The notes beneath the pieces are model-generated. The model made no database searches and had not been told where the DNA came from. It saw nothing but the letters and a program-made list of their open reading frames with translations. Positions 10,294-20,843 of a DNA stretch of 30,605 nt are shown one piece after another. Position numbers and translations under genes: made by a program. Positions within the stretch are counted from its first letter, which is position 1; each line of letters begins with the position of its first letter. Origin of the DNA: Nemertoderma westbladi (Eukaryota; Xenacoelomorpha; Nemertodermatida; Nemertodermatidae); contig JAUCBJ010003737.1 of NCBI GenBank assembly GCA_032718475.1, forward strand, positions 1-30,605, read 5' to 3'.

Positions 10294-11248
10294 GGTATGT
10301 CAATTATTTTAGAATAATTGAATTTCGGAAATTTAAGGGTTACTTGGTTACTTTAACTTACTTTATTACCGTTATTTAAGCAGTAGTCCAACTGATATTG
10401 AGACCTAATTGTTGTATGGCAGGCCTACTATTTATAAATCGTTTGAGTTGATTTATAATATATATATACCCGTTGAAATAGGTTTTGTCAATGTTTGAAA
10501 TAAATGTTATTATTTCTGGGGGGAGTCACTACACAGAAGCTGTGCGCTCTCAATGAAGTGCTACTTGTTGGACACTAAAACAAATAATTCTAATTTACCT
10601 AAGTTACTTATTACTACTAATTACGTACAATCTGGGTGAGATTACAATCTCTAAATAAACACAAAAAATTACAAATACGAATTTTTAGGGTAATTTTACA
10701 GGGAATCTACAAACCAGTCTAACAAAGGGTTAGAATATCTGGTTATTACAAAGGACAGGTTACTACAGTATTTGAAAATAATAAGTAGTAGTAAATATAC
10801 TGCGTTGTCCAGATAGGAAAATACCACCGCCTGACGACCTATAACCGTATCGCTATAGGTACTACGTTATGTATCACGGAGTGTTCCTACCTAGAGATTA
10901 ATTACCGCGGTCTACCAGAACCAATGTGCCTATTAACCACTTTACAACACAAATATACTGCCCACACACTAATCACCTTCGGAAAGTACTGTACACTAAA
11001 CCCTAAATTAGGTACAAGTACTTGTACAACAAATAATTAGTAGTTAAAAATACTTGAACAGCTAAAAGAACCACGGTATCTGCCGGAGTGACCAAAGCAT
11101 AAAATCTCCAGTCTTTACCTACGCCGAGCAGCCCTGATGTAGTACCGGGGTTAGTTTAACTATAACGGTATGTATAACAAGCACAATTACTGTAGGAATA
11201 AAATTGGGGATATGAATGTTGCGAATAATCGCATAAACTCTGAAGAAT
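10294..11248. other. Non-coding, no gene recognised
   Basis: AT-rich sequence with stops in all frames and no coherent protein. A run of G at 10518-10523 followed by AGTCACTACA resembles a polypurine/LTR boundary but lacks a partner. Confidence 0.5.
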
Positions 11249-11822
11249 AAATATTACGCTACGCGTACAAATTACTCAAACAAATGCCGACTAAATACTG
11301 ACAGACTACTATCAGGCCTAAACAAACTACGGTATGTGCAGATTCCGAAATGGTTAGTTAGTATGCGTTCTAACCTAGTAGTACGACTTATTCTTTCACA
11401 GGGGGTTTACCTCACAGCATTTGAAGCCCCTACGTTCCCAACTAGCACTTTATCGGACAGGTGCTCTACACACACCGAAATTTCCTCAAACCCAACAACA
11501 GCCAGACAACTATCCAGCCTACAAATTATCTAAATAAAATTATACGCTACCCGTACAGACTACACAAACTAAGTACAGGCCAAACGATGGCAGACTACTA
11601 TCAAGCCTAAATAAACTACAGTATATGCAGACTCCGAAATGATTAGTTAGTATGCGTTCTAACCCAGTAGTACGACTTATTCTTTCACAGGGGGTTTACC
11701 TCACAGCACTTGAAGCCCCTACTTTCCTAACTAGCACTTTATCGGACAGATGCTCTACACACACTGCAATACGTTCAGACTTAACACAGTAAGACAACAG
11801 TCAAGCCTACAAATTATCTGTA
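11249..11822. repeat. Tandem duplication of a ~288-bp unit
   Basis: Unit 1 (about 11249-11533) and unit 2 (about 11534-11822) match with a 288-290 base offset. Shared blocks include CAGACTACTATCA, TTAGTTAGTATGCGTTCTAA and ACTAGCACTTTATCGGACAG. A 65-codon open frame inside unit 1 is not preserved in unit 2, so the repeat is not coding. Confidence 0.85.
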
Positions 11823-12980
11823 CACTCTGAGCAGGCTTACACGCCTTCTGCTCAATACTGGCCTACAAACAAATAAAACTTGACAGAAATAAGTAAAATC
11901 TCAATAAAAAACCAGGGCTGCAGTCCCTGATTAATTATTAAGGCCTACCGGTATATAATTATCAAAATCGAATAATACTGCTGTACCTATACTGTAAGTA
12001 CCGGTTCGGGTGATCAGGCAGTCAGGCCTACAGGTTTCCAGTCGACCGGTACTTTCGACTTGATTGCTTACGCCGCAATCCAGAAGCAATTGTTTGCGCT
12101 TTTAAGACCTTTGACAGTTTAACCTGCCAAATTAGGATGTCTTTTAGATGATAGATAGTCTTTAGCCTATGACGAGTATTTGATACACTACATTAGCCGA
12201 AGCCAGTCTATGCGCAATCATTCACCCGCTGGATATACCCGGGAGACTGAATTCGGAAGCTTAATGATTGATGGTGTAAGCCTACTGTATTATTCGACTG
12301 ATCGTAATATATAATCTCTGAAAAATATTATTCACTTTCGGGAAATATTAACAGTTCCTTTAGGACGTGGCGCTCTAAATATGTAAACAGAGTTATGACT
12401 TAAACTAGACACAACGAAATGGCTATAGATTCGTGTATATGGCGCATTCTTTAGGAGATGCTTTGTTATCAGTTACAATCATACACAATGCTGCACAATA
12501 CTGCACACTAATCTGCCGACCTTCACTAAATTTAGTCACGTATAAAGAGAGCAACATACAATTTATGTCGGGCCTATGAAATAGCATTAGATTCACTTCA
12601 AACCACTTAACATAGGTCGCAATCGTTTATATGTAACCGGTCTCTCTAACCTTTAGTATATCAAGAAGATTGGGGTGTCTGACTATTGATCAGTATTCCG
12701 ATATAATATTTCATCAACAAATATAATGAATAACCGACAGTAAAAGCAGTAAGGTTAAGGTATAAATGATTATTAAGTGAGTATGAGTTAAGTGAGTCGA
12801 GTTGTTTTGGTTTGTTATGATGCGATAACAGATATACACTCTATAATTAAGCCTACTAATGTTAAGCTAAAGACTGAAACACGGAGGTGCCAAAAGCCGG
12901 TGTTCTTAGGCTCTGGGCAAAAACATAACACTGAATTCCTGAGTTTCTGTATCCAACCTCCAACACAGAGTCAAAAAACG
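11823..12980. other. Non-coding, no gene recognised
   Basis: No long open frame with recognisable protein, no TIR pair and no RNA gene signature that I can support. Confidence 0.5.
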
Positions 12981-12982
12981 CT

Positions 12983-13130
12983 CTGATTGGTCGACCGTAC
13001 AAAGAGAGAACAAAGAACAAAGAAATGTTCGACGTGGCAATATCAGCTGTTAGCCGTCGTCATGGTAGCGACACTGTTTTCAAGAGGATCCAGCTTATTG
13101 CGTCACGAGATTGCGGATTATGTCCTCTAA
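12983..13130 (+). promoter_or_regulatory. Promoter-like block: inverted CCAAT box upstream of a short ORF
   Basis: CTGATTGG at 12983-12990 is an inverted CCAAT (NF-Y type) box. About 70 bases downstream an ATG at 13062 in good context (GTCATGG) opens a 22-codon ORF ending at 13130. Its N-terminus (MVATLFSRGSSLLR) is Arg/Ser-rich and acid-free, like a mitochondrial presequence. No splice donor rescues the ORF, so a broken first exon or chance are both possible. Confidence 0.2.
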
Positions 13131-13298
13131 AGTACAAATACAGAAGAAATGACTTTTATGTCCTCTAAAACACCAGTACAGTAAGGACACGGCCTTTTTA
13201 TGCCTGGTAAACCAACTACAGAGTACTTTATGGGAAAATAACAGGTTAATTACGCAAAAGCTTTTACACTAAGCTCGCTTACTTTCGTGGCTCGCCTC

Positions 13299-13322
13299 AT
13301 TTAATTATTTATTTATTTATTG
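13299..13322. repeat. ATTT microsatellite
   Basis: Short (ATTT)n tract. On the minus strand it is an (AAAT)n run, as often found at retroposon 3' ends, but no adjacent element body is recognisable. Confidence 0.5.
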
Positions 13323-13591
13323 ACTAAATGGGGTAAATAATAATAATGAAAGTACAATAATAACGCCACAGGAAAGCCATTAAGTCCAGCAAAAAATATA
13401 CAATTTAAAGTGACACGAAACAGACAGAATAGATAATATAATACATTTCATCAAAGTACTGTAGAAGGAAAAACTAAATAAATGGCTTTATTCAGAATGA
13501 ATACCTATATAAACAAAACTATAAATAACTATGCGTAAACATAGAGGTCACTGGTACACAAATTAAGTATATAACAAACAAACTCTTCAAT

Positions 13592-13750
13592 TAAGCCGAG
13601 AACGAGTACAAAATAACGTATTATACAGTAGAGTGTCAAATACAATAAATAGCGAGAACAAATATCAATAAGCCGGGAATGAGTACAAAAATAACGTATT
13701 ACTGTACGGGGTAGTGTCAAATACAATAATTAGCGATATCATAAATCAAT
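13592..13750. repeat. Tandem ~80-bp duplication next to BEL copy C
   Basis: Units at 13592-13668 and 13669-13750 share TAAGCCG(A/G)GAA, GAGTACAAAA(A)TAACGTATTA, GTGTCAAATACAATAA and TAGCGA. The array stops directly at the truncated start of BEL copy C. Confidence 0.75.
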
Positions 13751-13756
13751 AAGTTG

Positions 13757-14418
13757 GTGGATAATACGATGGCTCAAGAATGTTTTAAACGTCAGATGGC
13801 TAGAACTGAAGCCCGTCAAGCGGTAAAAGTGGGAGAGGTCATCAGGTTTAATGGAGATGAGATGAAATGGTTACCTTTTAATGAATATTACAAAGATAAC
13901 ATACAGAACTCCGTACTATCTAATGGAGAGAAACTACGATTCCTCATCGAGTGCTTGGAAGGACCTCCCAAGTTAATGGCATAAAGTTTATTGGACATCC
14001 AGACAGATTGAGACAAGTTTGGGATACTCTAAACATCAGGTATGGTAATAGGACTAACATAGCTAGATATCTGTATGCGAAATTAGTAGTGCACCGAAAG
14101 TTTCTTAGCAGCGGGATTATAGAGTTTTCCGATGAGATTCAGGAGATCTGTAGACAGCTAGACTGGTTGGGTAAGTCTCAGGAATACCAGAGTTCTATGG
14201 TTGTAGGAGCCGTAGCATCAACTTTGCCAAAGGGTGGAGTAGGTACTCGCTATGACAAAAAGGTTCTCTATCTGATGGACCAACAACATAGAGACCCTAC
14301 CATGGCTGATCTCATGTCGTTCTTAAACGGAGAGGTAAGATTACAGCTCATAAAACAGTCTAGAGAGAATACACCGGAAAGTAAGGTAAGTGAAAACCCG
14401 TTACTAGGAGAAAGGTAA
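13757..14418 (+). pseudogene. gag: BEL/Pao gag DUF1759 region, copy C
   Basis: Homologous to gag at 3090-2700 of copy A: the MARTEARQAVKVGE segment, FNGDEMKWLPFNEYYKDN, then RQVWDTLNIRYGN and the QEICRQLDWLGKS join to pol. The frame breaks at about 13980 (small indel) and stops at 14416-14418, just after a KVSEN motif. The Trp codon lost as a stop in copy A is intact here, which supports TGG as the ancestral state. Missing the coiled coil and N-terminus, it cannot make a full Gag. Confidence 0.82.
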
Positions 14419-14992
14419 CACCAGTGTGTTATACAGATGAATACGAAAGCCAAACGTCATATGACGAGAACAGTGGCAAGGACACCGAGAGATCTTACTA
14501 CATAAACAAAATCAGGAAAGACTTAAGTAAATCTAAGTCTCTAACCAGTGACAAGAGAGAACAGGTAACAACTCCCCCTACGTCTCCTAAGAGAATTCAT
14601 GGAAGGAAGCCCGAAGAAAGAGCTAGCGTACACAATACGATGCAGGTCTTATCCTGCGTAAGGTAAGTAACATCAAACCTAAGTGTGTATTGTGCGACGG
14701 GCCTCAACGCTTGAGTGGGTGTGAAGAATTCTTAAAGAAAACATTGAAGGATAGACGTGATGTCATGTGGGATAAACGGTTGTGCTATAACTGCCTCAGG
14801 CGAGGACATCAACGAAGAACCTGTTACTCAGACGCGAGGTGTGCTATGTGCGGCTCGAAACATCATATTTTGCTGCACACCGAATTTGACCCGCCCGAAC
14901 TACATGTCCAATTCTGTGATGTGAACGACACTGCCGACCACAGTTTGGAGATGGAAGGATTCTACACCGATGAATTTTCAGACGAAAATTAA
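14419..14992 (+). pseudogene. pol: BEL/Pao basic spacer and zinc knuckles, copy C
   Basis: Open pieces at 14424-14666 and 14690-14992, in different frames. They encode the Lys/Arg/Ser-rich spacer (TTPPTSPKRIHGRKPEE) and the Cys/His clusters (LCYNCLRRGHQRRTC and CAMCGSKHH). A frame break at about 14640-14690 and a TAA at 14990-14992, in an otherwise conserved acidic stretch, split it. The knuckle Cys and His residues are still present. Confidence 0.8.
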
Positions 14993-15001
14993 TCCTGTTA
15001 T

Positions 15002-15227
15002 ATGATCAACACAACCGTATATCAAGCACTTACATATGAGACCGAAACGGAGGGAGAAGAACCCCGATCGACAGCTCTCTTGGAAAGCGCCAACATCATC
15101 TGTCAGTATCCGAGAGTTTCCCGTGGTGCAACTAAGGGTGCATGGAATAGGGAAGAGCTTAATAGTGAAGCCCTCCTTGACTCCGGCAGTACAGGCACCT
15201 TTATAGACAAAGACCTAGCCGAAGATA
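15002..15227 (+). pseudogene. pol: BEL/Pao aspartic protease, N-part, copy C
   Basis: Contains the protease active-site block ALLDSGSTGTFIDKDLAED near 15165-15225. The coding sequence is cut at the TA dinucleotide 15226-15227 by the MITE at 15228-15935 and resumes on the far side with the matching FAGQPKF codons. The sequence between the knuckles and the active site is shorter than in copies A and B, so earlier deletions are likely. Confidence 0.8.
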
Positions 15228-15935
15228 CAGTACAGGCCACCAGAAAACGCAGATTTGTACAATTGTGAACACATTTTATCAAATGTGTACCAGTGTAATG
15301 TAATGTTGTTGAACGGGACAATTGAACATAATTGAACATAATTGAATTGGCAACAACCAAAATTTTTTCGCCAAAGGATACAATTGAATACTTTTGAAAC
15401 GCTTAGTAATCTGGAAACTCTCTGTAGTTTGCCGCGAACTGTCACTCACTGCAGCTGGAAATGCGATAAGGATTTTGTTTACCTTTATAGTGTGCGGTTA
15501 ATAGTGTCTAGTAGGCAGGCCTATAGTTAGTGATGTTAAGGCATCTTCTGGTGTTTCTCTGTGCCCTCTCGGTGTCAGACTAATGGCGCGACATCTCCCT
15601 GCACTAAATTAATTATTCAATGGTCTAGGCTCCTCCATCCATATACCCATCCACTCCCATACACTCCATGAACCTCCATGTGGTCTTGTATGTAGTTCTC
15701 TCTCTACCAATACAGCCCATGTCCGCAATGTTACGCCCTGGGGGCTCTCTCATCTACCTGATATCAGACATACAGGTGCACCGAACACAAAGCCTTTGTC
15801 GGTCCCAGCAAGTTAGCCTCCTGCTGTGTGATCTAGAAGATAACTCGCCATAACCTGCCAATCAGATGACTTGAACAAATGTGTTCACATGTGATCACAT
15901 TGGAAGAAATCTGCTTTTTCTGGTGGCCTGTACTG
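15228..15935. mobile_element. Tc1/mariner-type MITE inserted in BEL protease
   Basis: 708 bp with 28-bp terminal inverted repeats (CAGTACAGGCCACCAGAAAA then GCAGATTT, one mismatch) and a TA dinucleotide on each side (15226-15227 and 15936-15937). Removing the insert with one TA leaves the protease codons joined in the order seen in copies A and B, so the borders are exact. TA target duplication with CAGT termini is the Tc1/mariner signature. A TGTGAACACATTT block is also inverted near both ends. There is no transposase ORF, so it is non-autonomous. Confidence 0.88.
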
Positions 15936-16959
15936 TATCTTTGCTGGTCAACCTAAGTTCCAAACCAAACTGAACCTTTCCGTAATTATGCAGGTTTGGA
16001 AATCCATGGTATCCACCGATTACTACGTAGGTTCGTTGTCCACTCCCCAGGATGAACTAGGTGAAAATAGTGTAAGGTCAGTTAAGATGGTGGCGATAAA
16101 GAACTTTGCTACTAGCCAAGTGGAGCCTTACAACTGGGATGAAGATCATTTTACCCAGCAATACAACATACCTAGATTCAGTACCGATTATCCAGGGGTA
16201 CAGATATTACTCGGACAAAATGCGCACGAGGCGCTTGAGACAATAGAAAAACGGCCTACTCGACCGTGACCACTCCAGACTTACGCGGGAAGAACAAGAG
16301 TAGGTTGGTACTTCACTGGACCTTCCCACAGGACTTTACAAGAAAGACTCCCGAGCGAACAAGTCCATCAGGTAAATAAATGGGAGGAAGATATAAGTGA
16401 AGAAGAAATCCCAGCTGAGGAAACCCCATACTCCTCAGATAACGACGATATACATAATTTATATGAGGAGGAAAATACAATTGAACTCCTCACTGAGAAC
16501 CAAACTTGGTTAAACCAAGTTAACTTGTGTAACATTATCAGTCAAAATAGCGAACAATTGACTTATGATGATGAATTAAATGAAGTGGTAGAGCGGTACA
16601 ATAGTAAATGATGCGATGTAAACGCCGTATGATTCTTTACTCAAGAAGCCGTAGAGCCTAATTCCTACGACAAAGCGTTATTGGTCGAGGAAGAGAGAGC
16701 CAAGCAGATTCAGGAAATGACCACACGTTATCTGAAAGATGAAGGTCGTTATGAGATTGGTCTGCCATTCCGATGGAGAGAACCCAGCTTCGTGAATAAC
16801 CGACCTTTAGCGGAAAAAAGAATCGCGTAACTGCATCGGCGTTTGACAGCTAACGATCGAACCAAGGAAATGTATAAAACTCAATTAAAGAAGTTTATAG
16901 ACAAGGGATACGCGGAGCAAGTTCCGGAAGAAACACCCATAATGGAGAGAACGTAATAT
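15936..16959 (+). pseudogene. pol: BEL/Pao protease C-part and linker to RT, copy C
   Basis: Resumes with sequence matching FAGQPKF...MQVWKS of copies A and B, then SVKMVAIKNFATSQVEPYNWDE and the acidic linker to NNRPLAEKRIA. Stops occur at 16267-16269, at about 16609, at about 16626-16630, at 16828-16830 and at 16954-16956. Similarity to copies A and B is obvious throughout but the frame is thoroughly broken. Confidence 0.8.
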
Positions 16960-17643
16960 TTGACACATCATTACATTCCCAAGCCCGGTAAACCAAACGA
17001 AGTCCGGGTAGTGTTTGACGGCTCCGCCCTTTATATGGGACAATCCCTAAATTCCGAACTGTTGCCGGGACCCAACTTACTTCAATCTTTGTTGGGAATA
17101 TTACTACAACTGCGGCAATATTCGATCTCCTTTGCTTCGGACATCGAAGGCATGTTTCTACAAGTTAAAGCGTTAACTAGGGATCGAGACAGTCTACGAT
17201 TTCTGTGGTGTTCCTGAAGGAGACCTCAACCGAAAACTGGTAGAGTACTGGATGACAATCCTGGCTTTTGGGATCATGTCGAGCCCCTCGAACGCTTGTT
17301 CAGTAGTGCGTACCACTGCCAATGACAACAGAGACGCCTTCTCTAAAGCGGTTATCGACAACATCAAACGGGATATTTACATGGACGACAATTTAAAGTC
17401 CCTCCCATCGGTGGAAGAAGCAATCGATGTTGCCAAGGGAAAGGTAGAGTGCTTACAACGCGGTGGAATTCGACTAACCAAATTCACTAGTAACTCTCCC
17501 GTGAGTTCCTGGAATCGATCCCAGTAGAAGACCGAGGTGTTAAAGATCTTGACCTCATTAAGGATGATCTTCCAGAAACCAAAACTCTTGGATTAAAATG
17601 GGACATGTAGAGAGATATCCTATTATTTCAATTGAAGCAATGA
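16960..17643 (+). pseudogene. pol: BEL/Pao reverse transcriptase, copy C
   Basis: RT landmarks are all visible: PGKPNEVRVVFDGSALY (fingers), FASDIEGMFLQVKAL (first catalytic Asp), FGIMSSPSNACSVV and IYMDDNLKSLPSVEEAI (catalytic Asp pair). A one-base frame change at about 17212 separates the first and second catalytic motifs. TAG stops lie at 17525-17527 and at about 17608, and a TGA at 17641-17643. The polymerase is therefore non-functional although its catalytic residues persist. Confidence 0.85.
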
Positions 17644-19863
17644 GATAATCCAGTTAGAACTAAACGGATTTGTCTAAGTATCCTGAGCACTTATTTCGAT
17701 CAGTTGGGATTCATTAGCCCAGTCATACTAGTTGCTCGGAGCTTAGTACAACAAATGTGGCTCGAACACCACTCGTGGGATGATCCACTCAAGGGAGAAC
17801 TGCTAAAGAAGTGGATGAAATGGGAAGATTCTTTACCATCTATCAAGAACTTTAAGATTTCCCACTCGTATTTCGGTCACGTTCTCCCCACATATTCCTA
17901 TCAACTCCATGTTTTTGGAGACGCCAGCGATATTGGAATAGGTATAGTAGCCTACCTGAGGGTTGAAACTCCCGATGGAATTAAGGTTTCATTAGTCGCC
18001 TCTAAGGCCCTAATAAACAATAAACTACGAGTTCCCAGAGCGGAGTTAAAGGCAGCTCTATACGCTACAGCCATCTGCCGGAATGTAATGGAACAGATCG
18101 ACTATCCACTAGAGAAAACTGTCCATTGGACTGATGCTTTACTCGTTCTGGAGTATATAACTAATGAAGTCTGTCAGTTCAGCGTCTTTGTTACCAAGAG
18201 AGTAGCCATTATACTCAGTCGCTCTAATATAGATCAATGGAGACATTGCCCTGGGACGATTAATCCAGCTGACATCGCTTCCATAGGAGCAACTCCTCAA
18301 GAATTGATAGATACTCCAGACTGGTTAGGTGGACCCGACTTCCTGAGTAAAGAAGAGGAGGAATGGCCCCATCATCTCACCACGGCGGAGATCAGACAAA
18401 CCAAGGGAGCGGAGAAAGTCAAACCGAAAACCTGGACGATTAAATCAAAGCTGTTTAAGCCAGCGATAGATCTGTCTGTACTACACACTGCCGGTGACGC
18501 CACTGTGGATCTAAACTCACCCATGAATGTTACTCAAACTATAAATAAATCCGTTATAGAAATCAGGGAAAGAGACTGGAAATCTGGAACACCAGACGTC
18601 TTGCAAGGAATCTCTCCTCTCCTACAAAGAGCGATAGATCATTATAGCTCCTGGAATCGGCTTTGCAAGGCCATTGTGTATCTGAAAAGATGTTTCTATC
18701 ATCACTATTCCAGGATGAAGATCGCTAATGATACCGCTCCAGTAGTAGCTGAAAAGGTCCATGCTACTAAAGACCTTCCCACATATAGAGTGCCTAATAG
18801 GTTTCTGACTGAGAAGATCAGTTACCAAGAACATGATGATACCAACAAGCAGATACTGAGACACCTGCAATGTTACGAGGATTCCGATAAGTATTTCCTG
18901 TTGTTGAGAAATCCACAGATGTGCTTAAGGGATCGTTTCACTAGCACAATGATAGATGGGTTAATATGTGGCGGAGGGAGATTAACCAATGCTCCATTGT
19001 CCTTTGACACTAAGTTTCCCATACTCATTAGAAATCTTGAAATACAAATCAAGATGATTGTAGATGTTCACAGTAAGCTTTACCATGCTAGTAGAGAACA
19101 AGTTCTTAGCGAAATTCGAACTCGCTATTATTTCCATAAGCCCCGTAGAGCTCTAAACCAAGTTCTTAGGAACTGTATACCCTGTAGGAAAGCATTCAGT
19201 AGGCCTTTAACACAGCGAGAGGCAGAATTACCTAGGGAACGAGTAAGCTGTTATGAACCACCCTTTACTAATACTGGTGTGGATTTATTCGGCCCTATTG
19301 AAGTATATCGTGCTAGGACTATAGTCAAGCGATGGTGCGTCATCTTTGTTTGTATGACTTGTAGAGCGATCCATCTAGATATGGTGAACGATCTATCTAC
19401 CAACAGCTTCATACTGAGTTTACGCCGACAAATCGCTCATTTTGGAACTAGTAACACTATGAGATCTGACAAAGGAACTAATTTCATTGGCGCCAATAAC
19501 GAGATCAAAGCTTACGTGAAGGATTGGAACCAAAGACAGGTGGACGATCAGCTAAGAGTAACAGCATCTAGCTGGACCTTCAACGCCGCCGACGCCCCTT
19601 GGTGGGGAGGAAGTTGGGAGAGACTCATACGTAGCGTAAAGACCGCGTTTCACTTTATAGTGCCGTGCCACGCGTATCTCACCGACGAACTTTTGCGGAC
19701 GTTAATGGAAGAAATCGCCGCCTATCTCAACGAGAGACTGCTTATGCCAGTCTCATCTAGTCCCGACTCCCTAGAAGTGCTAACACCCGCGCATTTCCTA
19801 CTAAAGAAACCTGTAGCCATGCTCCCGCAATCTGAAATAACAGACAGAGACGAATACTGCTGA
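17644..19863 (+). CDS. pol: BEL/Pao Pao domain, RNase H and integrase, open for ~740 codons
   Basis: This frame is uninterrupted from just after the TGA at 17641-17643 to the TGA at 19861-19863; there is no native start in it. Order: end of the RT connection (LSILSTYFDQLGF); Pao-type region with FGDASDIGIGIVAYLR (RNase H Asp) and the RAELKAALYA block; TDALLVLEYI; a cluster resembling the integrase H2C2 zinc-binding domain (H...C-x2-C, NCIPCRKAF) near 19070-19190; and the integrase core with Asp in GVDLFGP, Asp in SDKGTNF and Glu in WGGSWERLIRSVK (a DDE triad). Integrase joins cDNA to host DNA. It is strikingly intact next to a ruined gag-RT half. The stop at 19863 replaces a likely Trp before the final domain. 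Confidence 0.85.
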   Translation, partial: DNPVRTKRICLSILSTYFDQLGFISPVILVARSLVQQMWLEHHSWDDPLKGELLKKWMKWEDSLPSIKNFKISHSYFGHVLPTYSYQLHVFGDASDIGIGIVAYLRVETPDGIKVSLVASKALINNKLRVPRAELKAALYATAICRNVMEQIDYPLEKTVHWTDALLVLEYITNEVCQFSVFVTKRVAIILSRSNIDQWRHCPGTINPADIASIGATPQELIDTPDWLGGPDFLSKEEEEWPHHLTTAEIRQTKGAEKVKPKTWTIKSKLFKPAIDLSVLHTAGDATVDLNSPMNVTQTINKSVIEIRERDWKSGTPDVLQGISPLLQRAIDHYSSWNRLCKAIVYLKRCFYHHYSRMKIANDTAPVVAEKVHATKDLPTYRVPNRFLTEKISYQEHDDTNKQILRHLQCYEDSDKYFLLLRNPQMCLRDRFTSTMIDGLICGGGRLTNAPLSFDTKFPILIRNLEIQIKMIVDVHSKLYHASREQVLSEIRTRYYFHKPRRALNQVLRNCIPCRKAFSRPLTQREAELPRERVSCYEPPFTNTGVDLFGPIEVYRARTIVKRWCVIFVCMTCRAIHLDMVNDLSTNSFILSLRRQIAHFGTSNTMRSDKGTNFIGANNEIKAYVKDWNQRQVDDQLRVTASSWTFNAADAPWWGGSWERLIRSVKTAFHFIVPCHAYLTDELLRTLMEEIAAYLNERLLMPVSSSPDSLEVLTPAHFLLKKPVAMLPQSEITDRDEYC

Positions 19864-20281
19864 CAAACTTGGCAACTTATGCAGTTATTATCCCGTCGTT
19901 TCGCTGACCATTTCGAAAAACATTATCTTCCTACGCTACAACTTCGAACAAAGTGGTTTGCGCATCAAGAAAACGTCAGCGCCGGAGACATGGTCCTTAT
20001 CGTGGAATCAGATCTTCCCCGTAAGAGGTGGCAGACAGGTCGTATCATCGAGACTCACATATCCGATGATGGTTTAGTTGCGATCGGTAGAACTCGTCGT
20101 CATGCGACGTAACTTTAAGAAACCTGGAATTGTGTTCGAAACGCAACAACTTAATCGCCCGGTTGGTCGTTTATGTTTACTGGAAAGAGATCGAGAGTTG
20201 TCCGGTAACTATGGAAGGCAAGAGACTCTTCCCACGACCACCTCCCTAATCCAACAAACATCTTGGGACTCCCCAACGTAA
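19864..20281 (+). pseudogene. pol: BEL/Pao C-terminal DUF5641-like domain, copy C
   Basis: After the 19863 stop, similarity to the usual C-terminus of BEL pol continues: FADHFEKHYLPTLQLRTKW, then GDMVLIVESDLPRKRWQTGRI, a small beta-barrel-like domain with the W-x-G-R-I motif. A frame change at about 20080-20110 precedes the last stretch, which ends in TAA at 20279-20281. The gene end is directly followed by a purine-rich stretch. Confidence 0.8.
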
Positions 20282-20843
20282 CAGCGTTTGGAGTGGGTGT
20301 GTGACTACAATATTTTATTTTTATTTTTATTTTATATTTATGTATGTATTATTATGTAATTTTATTATTATAATCGTTTTCTTTAATTTTATTTAGTAGA
20401 ATAATATTTTAACGATTATTCAGTAGATTATTGCAATATATTTGTGTATTATTACTTAATTACTTAGTATAATATATTTCGTTTAATGGCGAGAAATAAT
20501 TCATTTTCTCTTTCCTTACTGTCCGTATCATACTATAAATACGTGACTACAGTAAGATGAAATGTCAGTACTTATTAAAGTACAATATACCGCCCCTACT
20601 ATACTTAAGTATTATTGGTAAGTAGAGTATTAGGAATGCAAAGTTCAGATCCTCGTGTCTCGGCTAAACCAAGCTCTGGGTAGACCTTGGAAACGACTTG
20701 CCTCTTCTCACTGACATTGCTTCCTGCAATATTGCTCTCATACCGTATCTTAAATAATACGTATAGTAGAATGATGTCCATTTAACAGTAGCGATTGAAG
20801 CGCAAAATATTTGTTAAACAAATCTGTTAATCAATCTTCAAAT
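20282..20843. other. Non-coding AT-rich region, possible remnant 3' LTR
   Basis: Begins with a possible polypurine tract and TGTGACTACA, then TTTTA repeats (20310-20336). No gene is recognised. LTR status cannot be proven without a second copy. Confidence 0.35.

Larger units (their letters stand above)
13757..20281 (+). mobile_element. Degenerate BEL/Pao element, copy C (second subfamily)
   Basis: Plus-strand BEL/Pao element colinear with copies A and B but clearly diverged at protein level. It begins inside gag at the NTMAQE motif, so the 5' LTR and gag N-terminus are missing. It continues through DUF1759, knuckles, protease, RT, RNase H/Pao domain, integrase and a C-terminal DUF5641-like domain to a stop at 20279-20281. 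A 708-bp MITE is inserted in the protease. A purine-rich TTTGGAGTGGGTG at about 20286 followed by TGTGACTACA could be a polypurine tract and 3' LTR start, but no second LTR is available for comparison. Confidence 0.9.

Noticed and set aside
9918-10533. Defined 5' LTR of the A/B BEL element
   Set aside because: No primer-binding site, no partner LTR in the window and only a weak TGTAGTGACT start; left as an unproven possibility.
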